Made by a program: the position numbers and the translations under genes | Notes under the pieces: model-generated | Told to the model about the DNA's origin: nothing | Seen by the model: only the letters and a program-made list of their open reading frames with translations | Databases searched by the model: none | NCBI RefSeq assembly: GCF_002205895.1 | Contig: NZ_NJDE01000003.1 | Coordinates: forward strand, 496,001 to 560,000 | Origin: Saccharibacillus sp. O23 | GTDB taxonomy: Bacteria > Bacillota > Bacilli > Paenibacillales > Paenibacillaceae | DNA: 64,000 bases | Direction of reading: 5' to 3' | In this document: piece after piece, positions 8,464 to 15,428 of the stretch | Layout: each line of letters starts with the position of its first letter | Position numbering within the stretch: the stretch's first letter is position 1

Positions 8464-8526
8464 GGTTCAAAAATAGTCGTAAAAAAACTCCCTAAAGAGT
8501 TTTTATCTCGCTTTTATTTTTGAACC
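8464..8526 (-). promoter_or_regulatory. Leader structure of the SDR-TetR operon: nested attenuator-like hairpin
   Basis: GGTTCAAAAATA (8464-8475) and TATTTTTGAACC (8515-8526) are a perfect 12-base inverted repeat. Inside it, on the minus strand, AAAACTC and GAGTTTT form a hairpin followed by a T-run (8481-8505), as in an intrinsic terminator. The whole sits between the predicted transcription start and the SDR ribosome site. It could be an attenuator or simply a terminator that also serves the upstream gene. Confidence 0.55.
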
Positions 8527-8530
8527 AATC

Positions 8531-8580
8531 GTTTCATAATTATGAACCTCACTATATCCTACTTCCTTAACGAATGTCAA
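8531..8580 (-). promoter_or_regulatory. SDR-TetR promoter with operator palindrome
   Basis: On the minus strand TTGACA (8575-8580), an 18-base spacer and TATAGT (8551-8556) make a good SigA promoter. Just downstream GTTTCATAATTATGAACC (8531-8548) is a near-perfect palindrome covering the expected transcription start. Its GGTTCA half recurs in the leader repeat. The TetR two genes along is the likely ligand-responsive repressor. Confidence 0.7.
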
Positions 8581-8603
8581 TTCTGATTTCAAATCGCGAA
8601 TTA

Positions 8604-9227
8604 TTACCCTTGCCGCAGCCTCATTCTGGCAATCACGGCTTCGATGACGAGCAGATTCGGAATCCAGCACAGCCAAGCGACCACCCGAAACGCCGCTTCG
8701 AAATCGCCGAGCAGAATAGCCAGCGGCGCCAAAAAGATCCGAAGCGTCACCGCCGAAAAAGTCAGCGCGTAACTGCGAAGCATCCATTCTTTATGGGCTT
8801 GAACGTCTTTGCCTATAATTTTTCTAACGGCTATAAGCGTAGTTCCCACCCACAACACGTCAAGCGAGATGAACCCGAGCCCGGAGATCCAACCGCCCGT
8901 CGCAAAAAGAGATAAATACACGTTCACGATCCCGCTCACCGTAATCGAAAGAACATATCCGTACCCCAATCGGCGATGCCAACGTCTTCTGCCTTCTTTC
9001 GGCTTGATGAACAGTTGAAAAGGTCCTGCAGCCAAAGCGAACGTCGCGGTGACAATGTGAGCGTACAGCACATAGACCCAAGGTTTGAGCTCGAAATCCG
9101 GCTTTTGCAATTTGAAAGAAACAAGTCCAGCATGACCGGCTCCAATAACGCCGTACTGAACGATCACGTATCCGGCAATCGCAAAGGCGAAAATAAACAC
9201 GAGTGCCCGAATTCGTTTATTGGCCAT
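8604..9227 (-). CDS. DUF2306 integral membrane protein
   Basis: A 207-aa protein with about six membrane helices. The stretches YVLYAHIVTATFALAAGPFQ and the basic loop GRRRWHRRLGYGY are typical of DUF2306, a bacterial membrane family without a proven function; conserved histidines suggest heme or metal binding but this is not shown. GAAGGAGGAGCATTCTT precedes the ATG. The small monooxygenase-like gene ends 36 bases upstream on the same strand, so the two are probably cotranscribed. Confidence 0.82.
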   Translation of the reverse strand: MANKRIRALVFIFAFAIAGYVIVQYGVIGAGHAGLVSFKLQKPDFELKPWVYVLYAHIVTATFALAAGPFQLFIKPKEGRRRWHRRLGYGYVLSITVSGIVNVYLSLFATGGWISGLGFISLDVLWVGTTLIAVRKIIGKDVQAHKEWMLRSYALTFSAVTLRIFLAPLAILLGDFEAAFRVVAWLCWIPNLLVIEAVIARMRLRQG

Positions 9228-9263
9228 AAGAATGCTCCTCCTTCGCTGCTGTCGGGAAACCTT

Positions 9264-9617
9264 TCACCGCTTGCGCGTGTCCGATTTCCGGCCGTATTTT
9301 TGATGCAAACGGGTCTTCGCTTCGGTCCAGCTCGGAATCGTATCGGCCTCCCAATGGACAGCTTCGAATTCGTCTCCGATCCGGCGCGCGATCCGCATGG
9401 CCTTGGCGTGATCGCCGCGGTTGCGGTACTCCAGCATGCGGTCCTTGTTCTCCCATGCCGACATCGTCCAACCTACGATCCAACTGTCGCGCGTAAGATC
9501 GGAATGCAGCATCCCGGCCGCTCCGTTCAACTGCTGGTTTGATCGGACGATATGATAAATAAAAAACGGAAGCGCCCATCTGCCTTTCAATCGCACCCGT
9601 GTCACTGAAATCAACAA
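9264..9617 (-). CDS. Small dimeric alpha/beta-barrel-type protein (DUF3291/monooxygenase-like)
   Basis: A 117-aa soluble protein starting at a TTG (9617) that stands 8 bases after AAGGGG; no ATG in frame has a ribosome site. The sequence HSDLTRDSWIVGWTMSAWENKDRMLEYRNRGDH has the pattern of DUF3291 and antibiotic-biosynthesis-monooxygenase-like folds, in which Trp- and His-rich strands line a small cavity. Function is not predicted with confidence. It probably shares a transcript with the DUF2306 gene. Confidence 0.6.
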   Translation of the reverse strand: MLISVTRVRLKGRWALPFFIYHIVRSNQQLNGAAGMLHSDLTRDSWIVGWTMSAWENKDRMLEYRNRGDHAKAMRIARRIGDEFEAVHWEADTIPSWTEAKTRLHQKYGRKSDTRKR

Positions 9618-9740
9618 CGAAATCGCCCCTTCCGCAGAATATTCATTTTCGGTTGTTCTAAGTATAGGGGATGGGATGCTGCGGTCATTGCCCTTTTCGG
9701 CGGCGTTTTTGCCTGATTCGACGGATTCGGGGGGTTGAAT

Positions 9741-9771
9741 AAAAAAATCCGCTAGGCTGTAGGCCTGCGGA
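9741..9771 (-). terminator. Intrinsic terminator after the second TetR gene
   Basis: On the minus strand CCGCAGGC and GCCTAGCGG pair imperfectly around CTACA and are followed by seven T. It lies about 105 bases past the TetR stop. Confidence 0.6.
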
Positions 9772-9875
9772 AGTTGAGGATGGGTTGAGGTGTGCGGTTC
9801 GATTCGGCAGGAGTCGCGATCCGAACGGGATGGCCTCATACTCGATTGACTATGGACCTTTTCGATAACCGGTAT

Positions 9876-10418
9876 CTAAATTCCGCTTTCGATCAGCTGC
9901 CAAACCGCTTCAAACTGTGCTTTGAAATCCATACTCAGCCAGTTTTCTGCATAAGCGGGTGCGGAAAAATAAGAAAAAGCCATTAAAACGGCATACAATC
10001 GTCCAACGTCCTCGATGCCGCTTGCTGCTTTTAAACTGTCCAGCAAATCGCCGATGTGCCGAGCGACTACCACGGGATTTCGATCAATATAAGCGGTATA
10101 CAGCTTGAACATTTCAGGCTCGCGTACATAAGCGTCATATTTCGATTTGCTTAATACCCATAACCATGCATGCACGATATCTTTTTTCGTCGAGTACTTT
10201 TCTGTATCAAACGGAAAAAGGCCAGCCAGTTCATGGTCCAGCCACGACAATGCAAGCTCGGTCCACAACTCTTCCTTGCTCGAAAAATATCTATAAATCG
10301 CGGCGTGAGTCGTACCCAATGCCGTACTGACTTTGGACAGATTAACTTTCTCCATTCCCTGTTCGACAACCATTCGATGAGAGGTTTCCAAAATAAGTTC
10401 TTTGCTTAAAGTTTTCAT
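9876..10418 (-). CDS. TetR-family regulator, probably translated from a leaderless mRNA
   Basis: A 180-aa TetR-type repressor: HTH with MEKVNLSKVSTALGTTHAAIYRYFSSKEELW, then a helical ligand domain. No ribosome site precedes the ATG. Instead TATAAT (10426-10431) lies only 7 bases upstream of it, with TTGTAA 17 bases further, so transcription should begin at or within a base or two of the start codon. It is divergent from the second SDR gene, and a GTTACAA-TTGTAAC dyad between them fits mutual control. Confidence 0.87.
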   Translation of the reverse strand: MKTLSKELILETSHRMVVEQGMEKVNLSKVSTALGTTHAAIYRYFSSKEELWTELALSWLDHELAGLFPFDTEKYSTKKDIVHAWLWVLSKSKYDAYVREPEMFKLYTAYIDRNPVVVARHIGDLLDSLKAASGIEDVGRLYAVLMAFSYFSAPAYAENWLSMDFKAQFEAVWQLIESGI

Positions 10419-10425
10419 GGTTTTT

Positions 10426-10454
10426 ATTATACGGATTGACTCTACAGGTTACAA
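10426..10454 (-). promoter_or_regulatory. TetR promoter giving a leaderless transcript
   Basis: Minus strand: TTGTAA (10449-10454), 17-base spacer, TATAAT (10426-10431). The expected start, about 7 bases past the -10 box, coincides with the ATG at 10418. Confidence 0.72.
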
Positions 10455-10471
10455 CTATTGACTTTTGTAAC
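10448..10471. promoter_or_regulatory. Inverted repeat between TetR and SDR, operator candidate
   Basis: GTTACAA (10448-10454) and TTGTAAC (10465-10471) form a 7-base dyad with a 10-base gap, overlapping the TetR -35 box and a plus-strand TTGACT. A second looser copy, AGTTAC to GTAACT, lies at 10499-10524 next to the SDR ribosome site. TetR binding is inferred. Confidence 0.6.
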
Positions 10472-10542
10472 TAAGCATTATATCCTTAGGTCGTTCCTAG
10501 TTACAAAAACAAAAAAACGTAACTTAAAAAGGAGACTCCTTC

Positions 10543-11295
10543 ATGAAGCTCTCAAATCGTACAATCGTCGTTACGGGCGGTACTTCGGGTATCGGACTTG
10601 TATTTGCCTTACATTTTTTGAATCGCGGCAATAAAGTCATCGTCATCGGACGAAATCAAACGACCCTCGATCAAGTGACGCATCAACATCCGGGGCTTAT
10701 CGGGCTGCAAGGCGACGTCTCCGAGGCAAATTCCGTTCGCGGAATGGCTGCATTCCTTCGCGACCGCTACCCTGAAGTCTCCATCCTGTTCAACTCGGCA
10801 GGTATTATGCGCGCCTTCGAAGTGATGGACGGTACCTTCGATTTGGAGCAGACTACCGCAGAGATCGACACGAACTTAAACGGGACTATCTGGATGACGG
10901 AAGCGCTGCTCCCGCAATTGTCCAAACAAAGCGAAGCGATGATCGTAACCGTAAGCTCCGGTCTTTCCTACGTCTCGTCCCCTATCCATCCCGTTTATTC
11001 GGCTACCAAGGCGGGAGTGCATATGTTTACCGACGCACTGCGAATCCAACTCAAGAAATCGGCAAAAAACATACATGTTATGGAGCTTGTTCCGCCGCTC
11101 GTGGCGGGAACCAATCTGGAATCCGGCGCGCAGAGCGGCGGCATTCCCAGCATGAGCTTGGACACGCTCTTAAAGCACGGAATCCAAGGCATGGAGCATA
11201 ACAAAAGGCAGGTCGTTCCGGGCTTCTCGAAACTTTTGCGCTTTGCAGGAAAATACTTTCCGGATACCCTTTCGAATGCGATGACACGGGGCTGA
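10543..11295 (+). CDS. Short-chain dehydrogenase/reductase (DltE/YbbO-like SDR)
   Basis: A 250-aa classical SDR. TGGTSGIG at 11-18, NSAG at 84-87 in place of NNAG, catalytic Ser138/139, Tyr152 and Lys156 in YSATK. The C-terminus (FAGKYFPDTLSNAMTRG) differs from FabG-type enzymes and matches DltE-like oxidoreductases of uncertain substrate. AAAAGGAGACTCCTTC precedes the ATG. It is divergent from the leaderless TetR gene, with shared operator-like repeats, and is probably repressed by it. Confidence 0.9.
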   Translation: MKLSNRTIVVTGGTSGIGLVFALHFLNRGNKVIVIGRNQTTLDQVTHQHPGLIGLQGDVSEANSVRGMAAFLRDRYPEVSILFNSAGIMRAFEVMDGTFDLEQTTAEIDTNLNGTIWMTEALLPQLSKQSEAMIVTVSSGLSYVSSPIHPVYSATKAGVHMFTDALRIQLKKSAKNIHVMELVPPLVAGTNLESGAQSGGIPSMSLDTLLKHGIQGMEHNKRQVVPGFSKLLRFAGKYFPDTLSNAMTRG

Positions 11296-11303
11296 GAATT
11301 TAT

Positions 11304-11498
11304 TTAGATCTCGCTTTCCTGTTTCCAGAGTTCCACACTATGATTGCTGCCTCCCTCATGGAAACGCAAAGAAATCTGCTTCAAACACTCGAGAAGCAGA
11401 CTCGTGTCAAGAAAGGTCGAAAGCACCGAGTTGGAATCCGATGAAAATGCCAATGCGTATTTTTTAGGCTGAGCCGCTTTGAATAACCATGGTTCCTT
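11304..11498 (-). pseudogene. Possible remnant of a coding sequence (64 codons, no start)
   Basis: In the 306-base gap between the SDR and MDR genes a minus-strand frame is open for 64 codons and ends in TAA. It reads protein-like, for example YALAFSSDSNSVLSTFLDTS and FHEGGSNHSVELWKQES, but has no start codon. A short frame beginning MKGTMVIQSGSA would join it if one base in the run near 11470 were lost. It may be a decayed gene or chance; no family was recognised. Confidence 0.3.
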
Positions 11499-11515
11499 TC
11501 ATAAGCTGTTTAAAA

Positions 11516-11551
11516 AAGCTCTTACGGAACTCAATGTTCGTATAAGAACTT
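11516..11551. terminator. Bidirectional terminator between SDR and MDR genes
   Basis: AAGCTCTTACGGAAC and GTTCGTATAAGAACTT form an imperfect stem with an AT-rich loop; T-runs lie on both sides (plus side TTTTT, minus side TTTTTT). It mainly ends the MDR gene from the right. Confidence 0.65.
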
Positions 11552-11601
11552 TTTGCTTCGCATTTCTATAGGCACTTACCTACTAGGCCGTCCAGCCATC
11601 T

Positions 11602-12561
11602 TCAAGGCACAAACACAACCCGCCGCGAAGCATCCGCAGGCTCCTGCCAGACAGCTTCGACCTCGGAGAGCGGTACTGTCCGAGTGTTCAAGGGTAACTT
11701 GCCGCTCGCGATCGCTTCGATCAGCGCCGGGAATTCGGCAAGATAGCCGGCGGTAGTGACGGAGCCCTGGCCGCTGCCGATCAGGTAAAAGTTGGCCGAA
11801 CGCAGCGCGGCGGAAGGGATCGATGCCGAAGAGCCGGCCATTGAGCCGATCTCGATCCAGTGCAGCGATCGGCTGCGGTCGGAGCGCCGCTTCAGCAGCG
11901 GCAGCATGGCAAGCTCCGCGACGTGTCCCCACAGGTAGTCGATAACGATATCGACTTCGGACGCCGCTTCGGCTAGGCGGTCGGACACTTCCGCCGGGTC
12001 GCCGGACAGCGACACGACTTCGTCCGCTCCTATGCCGAGCAGCTCCTGCAAGCGCTGCGGATCGCGGCCCGCGCCGATTACCCGGCTTGCGCCCAGCAGC
12101 TTGGCGATGCGCACCGCCATCTGCCCCGAACTGCCGGTTGCGCCGAGCACCAGCACCTGCCCGCCGGGCGGAAAGTAGACGCGGCGGTGCAGCGCCACCC
12201 AAGCGGACATCGCCGGGTTCATCGCCGCGGCGATCAGAACCGGATCGGCGTCTTCCGGCAGCGGCACGCAGCGGCGCAGATCGACGACCGTCTGCTCGGC
12301 CATCGCGCCGTACGCCGTATCGGACGAAACAAAATACGCCGTTCTTCCGTCCGGCAAACGGCAGACCCCGTCGACGCCCGGGATCAGCGGCAGTTCGCCG
12401 GTGCTGGTATAGTGCGAACCGTCCGCCTGCCCGCGGACACGCAGATGCAGAGCCGATGCCAGAACGTCGACGCGCACTTCGTGGTCGCCCGAAGGCTGCG
12501 GTACCTCAAAGCTTTCATACTTCGGAACCGAATCAAAAAACCTTACTACGGCTGCATTCAT
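11602..12561 (-). CDS. MDR-superfamily NAD(P)H:quinone oxidoreductase/alcohol dehydrogenase-like enzyme
   Basis: A 319-aa medium-chain dehydrogenase/reductase. GroES-like N-terminal half, then a Rossmann domain with QVLVLGATGSSGQMAVRIAKLLGA. The catalytic-zinc Cys-His pattern of classical alcohol dehydrogenases is absent, so it fits zinc-independent quinone-oxidoreductase or acryloyl-CoA-reductase types. Start ATG at 12561 stands 8 bases after AAGGAGG; a TTG one codon earlier is less well placed. Its promoter carries an operator-like repeat and the divergent neighbour is a MarR regulator, suggesting an electrophile or quinone response. Confidence 0.82.
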   Translation of the reverse strand: MNAAVVRFFDSVPKYESFEVPQPSGDHEVRVDVLASALHLRVRGQADGSHYTSTGELPLIPGVDGVCRLPDGRTAYFVSSDTAYGAMAEQTVVDLRRCVPLPEDADPVLIAAAMNPAMSAWVALHRRVYFPPGGQVLVLGATGSSGQMAVRIAKLLGASRVIGAGRDPQRLQELLGIGADEVVSLSGDPAEVSDRLAEAASEVDIVIDYLWGHVAELAMLPLLKRRSDRSRSLHWIEIGSMAGSSASIPSAALRSANFYLIGSGQGSVTTAGYLAEFPALIEAIASGKLPLNTRTVPLSEVEAVWQEPADASRRVVFVP

Positions 12562-12691
12562 CAATTATTCCTCCTTGAACGGTTAACGTCTATCCGGCGC
12601 TGCCGGTGAATCTTCATACTTTGCCGCCGGTTGAACTTCGCCGCGTTTTGCGGTTCGAGGCTAAGACTTGCCGGCAGCTCGAAACTTTTTA

Positions 12692-12735
12692 GTTTGTCTC
12701 ACAAACAATATAGTTTGCCCCACGTACTAAGTCAA
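12692..12735 (-). promoter_or_regulatory. MDR gene promoter with MarR operator candidate
   Basis: Minus strand: TTGACT (12730-12735), 17-base spacer, TATATT (12707-12712). Directly downstream GTTTGT-CTC-ACAAAC (12692-12706) is a perfect 6+6 dyad over the expected start site, a placement that would let the divergent MarR block transcription. A third GTTTG copy sits at 12713-12717. Confidence 0.72.
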
Positions 12736-12799
12736 CTCTTTTATGTTATACTTAAGCAAGAATCCGCTAGATCCATTACAAAATCCGGAGTGAACGCTT

Positions 12800-13261
12800 A
12801 TGAATAACGAGACTTCCAATCCTGCTTCCCAACCGTCCGCTATTGCAGACACTTCTTCGATCGTAGACGGCCTCGCTCAGCTGTCGTACGTAATCCAATC
12901 GGTGCTGGGGCGCTCGGGCGCCGTGTACGATCTCTCGCCGATCCAGCTTCGTCTGCTCGGCATCCTGCGCGATCGCGAGCCGAGCATGAAGCAGCTGGCC
13001 GAACGCCTGGAGCTCGACAAGTCCAGCATCACCGGCCTGATCGATCGCGCCGAGCGCCGGCATCTGGTCGAACGCATTCCTTCGCCGGAAGACCGGCGCG
13101 GCTTCCACGTCAGGCTGACGCCGGACGGACGGCGAATCGCCCGCGAGATCGGCGGCGAGATCGAGCGCCGGATCGGCGAACTGGTCGGAGTGCTTACGGA
13201 AGCCGAGCGCGGGCAGCTTGCGTTACTGGCTCTCAAAGTCGCCGAAGTCCGGAAGGTATGA
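12800..13261 (+). CDS. MarR-family transcriptional regulator
   Basis: A 153-aa winged-helix regulator: SPIQLRLLGILRDREPSMKQLAERLELDKSSITGLIDRAERR then the wing VERIPSPEDRRGFHVRLT, flanked by dimerisation helices. It has no cysteine at all, so it cannot work by thiol oxidation as OhrR or HypR do and probably binds a small ligand. CGGAGTGAACGCTT precedes the ATG. It is divergent from the MDR gene and is its likely repressor. Confidence 0.9.
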   Translation: MNNETSNPASQPSAIADTSSIVDGLAQLSYVIQSVLGRSGAVYDLSPIQLRLLGILRDREPSMKQLAERLELDKSSITGLIDRAERRHLVERIPSPEDRRGFHVRLTPDGRRIAREIGGEIERRIGELVGVLTEAERGQLALLALKVAEVRKV

Positions 13262-13267
13262 CCTCCC

Positions 13268-13332
13268 CGTCTTTTTTCATGCAAAAAAGACGACCTCCCC
13301 GCACAAACACGCGGTCGGGCCGTCTTCTTTTT
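13268..13332. terminator. Bidirectional terminator after marR
   Basis: Two hairpins: GTCTTTTTTCATGCAAAAAAGAC (centre near 13280), and AAGACGACC (13287-13295) pairing with GGCCGTCTT (13318-13326), both with T-runs. They separate marR from the greA pseudogene and rlmH on the other strand. Confidence 0.72.
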
Positions 13333-13357
13333 CCGATGCAATTCTTTAACCTGATTC

Positions 13358-13566
13358 CTACAGTTCCTTAATCTCCAGCAGTTCGTACGAGACCGTGACC
13401 ATAGGCGAGTCCACGTTGATCTTGTCTCCGCAGCTGATCGCCAGCTTGATGCACTCGGCCAGCTCTTTGATTTCGCGTATTTGAGGTCATCGGGCTCCGC
13501 CTGAAGCTTGTCGAACCCTTCCTGCGTCAATAATACTTCTTCATTCCAAATATCGTTTCGTTTCAA
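13358..13566 (-). pseudogene. greA pseudogene with internal deletion and frameshift
   Basis: Reads NEEVLLTQEGFDKLQAE, close to the intact GreA at 16980, then loses one base in the AAATCAAAGAG run. It continues in the shifted frame as KELAECIKLAISCGD and jumps directly to KINVDSPMVTVSYELLEIKEL and stop. The middle of the protein, including the acidic coiled-coil tip and about 90 residues, is missing. The junction lies at GG(C/A)GAC, which occurs at both ends of the missing segment in the intact gene. There is no ATG or ribosome site. It is a decayed second copy, not a functional factor. Confidence 0.85.
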
Positions 13567-13575
13567 AATTTCGCC

Positions 13576-14055
13576 CTACTTATGGTAAGGTTCACCCCGA
13601 TTAATCTTCACCGCCCGATACACCTGCTCCACTAACACCAACCTCATCAACTGATGCGGCAGCGTCATCTTCCCGAAGCATAGCTTCTGCTGCGCACGCC
13701 GAATCACGTCATCCCCGATCCCGTGACTCCCGCCGATCACGAAGACGACATGGCTGCTGCCGTACGTACCCAGCCGATCCAGCTCGGATGCCAGATCCTC
13801 GGAGCTCCACATCTTTCCGTCCAGCGTCAGCGCGATCACATGGGCGTCCGGCTTGATATGACTTAGAATCCGCTCGCCTTCCTTGTCTTTCACGATCCTC
13901 ACTTCCGCGTCGCTCAGCGTATCCGGGGCTTTCTCGTCCGGGACTTCCACGATCTGAAGCTTCACGTAAGGGGTCAGCCGCTTGCTGTACTCCGCGATGC
14001 CCTGAACCAGATATTTTTCTTTCAACTTGCCGACTCCGATGATTTGAATAAACAT
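13576..14055 (-). CDS. rlmH: 23S rRNA (pseudouridine-1915-N3)-methyltransferase
   Basis: A 159-aa SPOUT-class enzyme, exactly the family length. It methylates pseudouridine 1915 in helix 69 of 23S rRNA using AdoMet, as a dimer on assembled 70S ribosomes. Signatures: [11 protein letters not shown] at the start, the knot region [16 protein letters not shown], and the C-terminus [23 protein letters not shown]. Start ATG at 14055 follows GGGAGGCATT. The greA pseudogene lies just downstream and the wal cluster further left, the usual neighbourhood for rlmH in Firmicutes. Confidence 0.97.
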   Translation of the reverse strand: MFIQIIGVGKLKEKYLVQGIAEYSKRLTPYVKLQIVEVPDEKAPDTLSDAEVRIVKDKEGERILSHIKPDAHVIALTLDGKMWSSEDLASELDRLGTYGSSHVVFVIGGSHGIGDDVIRRAQQKLCFGKMTLPHQLMRLVLVEQVYRAVKINRGEPYHK

Positions 14056-14193
14056 AATGCCTCCCATATTCCGTTCGTGATGTGATGCCTCCATTATACG
14101 ATAGACTCCCCGCAGCCGCGCAAAAAAAGGCCGTATTTCCGGTTCCGCCGACCCGAGCGTTATACTGGAACCAAAAAGAAAGGAGCCTCGCTC

Positions 14194-15357
14194 ATGAATC
14201 TCCGCCCTCTATACGCCGACCGGATTCGTCTCAAGTTCGAGCTCGAACCGCCGCTGCGCGATGCCGATGATTTCGAATATGCCGAGTGCGAAGACGGTAG
14301 CATCGAACTTTTTTACAAGAAAGAGGACAGCGCTACCTTCGCCGATTGGAATTCCGAGCTATGGCCGCCCGATCCGCGTTACGGAGATCCCGGACAGCGG
14401 CTGCCTCTGCTGCACGAATTTTTTCCGATGTTAAACGTCTATGACGAGCAGGTCCTGAACTTTCTGCTGTACGCGCTGAACGCGACGCTGTCTCTTCCGC
14501 CGCTCGCGCCTGCTCACGCCATGAACGAACGCATGAAGCAGCACTGCTTTTTTGTATTGGGAAGGTTGTCTTCGGTCACTTCTCTAAACGAAAAGCAAAA
14601 AAATGAGCTGCGAGAATTCGGTTTCTGGTTTTTCTTGTACGCGCATCCGGTGAACGGCGACACGTTGGAAGCTTTTTCGCTGATTGCGCAGCCTTCCTCG
14701 GATCCCGAGCATAACCCAACGAAGACGCGGTTGATCCATACCGAAAGCGGCGTTGTCGTGCGCGATTATTTCCGGGCTTACCACGACTATTATGCGCAGC
14801 ATCATTCAGCTTATGCCGATCGCCTGCTCTTGTCGCCGCAGCAGATCCAAACCAACCTCGGACTGACGCTCGAACTGCTGGACGTCGTCGAAGGCAATAT
14901 CGCTGCGGAACACGCGCCAATGCTGCCTGCTTGGCCGACGGAGACGCATCCAGAAACATCCGTCCTCCTGCGTCAAGCGCTGCGTTGGATTCATCACCCG
15001 GACGAACTGCTCAAGAGTTACACCGCCGCTCCCGGAGAGGTCTTCGAGCTGATGCGAGACTTAACGCGGTCTGCGCGTCAAAGCGCCCAAATGGACGCCT
15101 ACCTCGCCTCGATCGCCGAGATGCTGCTGGACCATTACGTGCTGTACGTGCTGTTTTTCGATCCCGGCGAACTGTCGCGGCTGATCGCCCATTTCGCATC
15201 CGAACCGGAAACGTGCATGCTCCTCGTCAACCGGCTGCTGACCGATACGATCTTCATGCAGCGGATTCTGCGGATGCGCGGCATAAACCTGCTTGAACGT
15301 TGTCCGGAAGCCGAAGTTTTTCTGAACGGACAGGCGCGAAAATTAACTTGTTTTTAA
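14194..15357 (+). CDS. Hypothetical protein, 387 aa
   Basis: No family recognised. The protein is soluble, rich in leucine, histidine and acidic residues, with no signal peptide or clear membrane segment. The first 60 residues are acidic ([21 protein letters not shown]); the remainder is predicted mostly helical, with a tyrosine-rich [21 protein letters not shown] in the middle. GAAAGGAGCCTCGCTC precedes the ATG, and codon use matches the neighbours, supporting a real gene. It is divergent from rlmH and 71 bases upstream of the hydrolase gene in the same direction. Function unknown. Confidence 0.75.
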   Translation: MNLRPLYADRIRLKFELEPPLRDADDFEYAECEDGSIELFYKKEDSATFADWNSELWPPDPRYGDPGQRLPLLHEFFPMLNVYDEQVLNFLLYALNATLSLPPLAPAHAMNERMKQHCFFVLGRLSSVTSLNEKQKNELREFGFWFFLYAHPVNGDTLEAFSLIAQPSSDPEHNPTKTRLIHTESGVVVRDYFRAYHDYYAQHHSAYADRLLLSPQQIQTNLGLTLELLDVVEGNIAAEHAPMLPAWPTETHPETSVLLRQALRWIHHPDELLKSYTAAPGEVFELMRDLTRSARQSAQMDAYLASIAEMLLDHYVLYVLFFDPGELSRLIAHFASEPETCMLLVNRLLTDTIFMQRILRMRGINLLERCPEAEVFLNGQARKLTCF

Positions 15358-15428
15358 ACCGATCCGTACCGTATTTTTAAGCTCGCTCTCTATGCTGGAG
15401 ATATTCCGATCCGGAGAGGAGCTTTCGA

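Noticed and set aside
12593-12680. CTGCCGG/CCGGCAG repeat in the MDR leader as another member of the palindromic family
   Set aside because: It lacks the shared TTACG and AGGCGAACG blocks and its arms are short.
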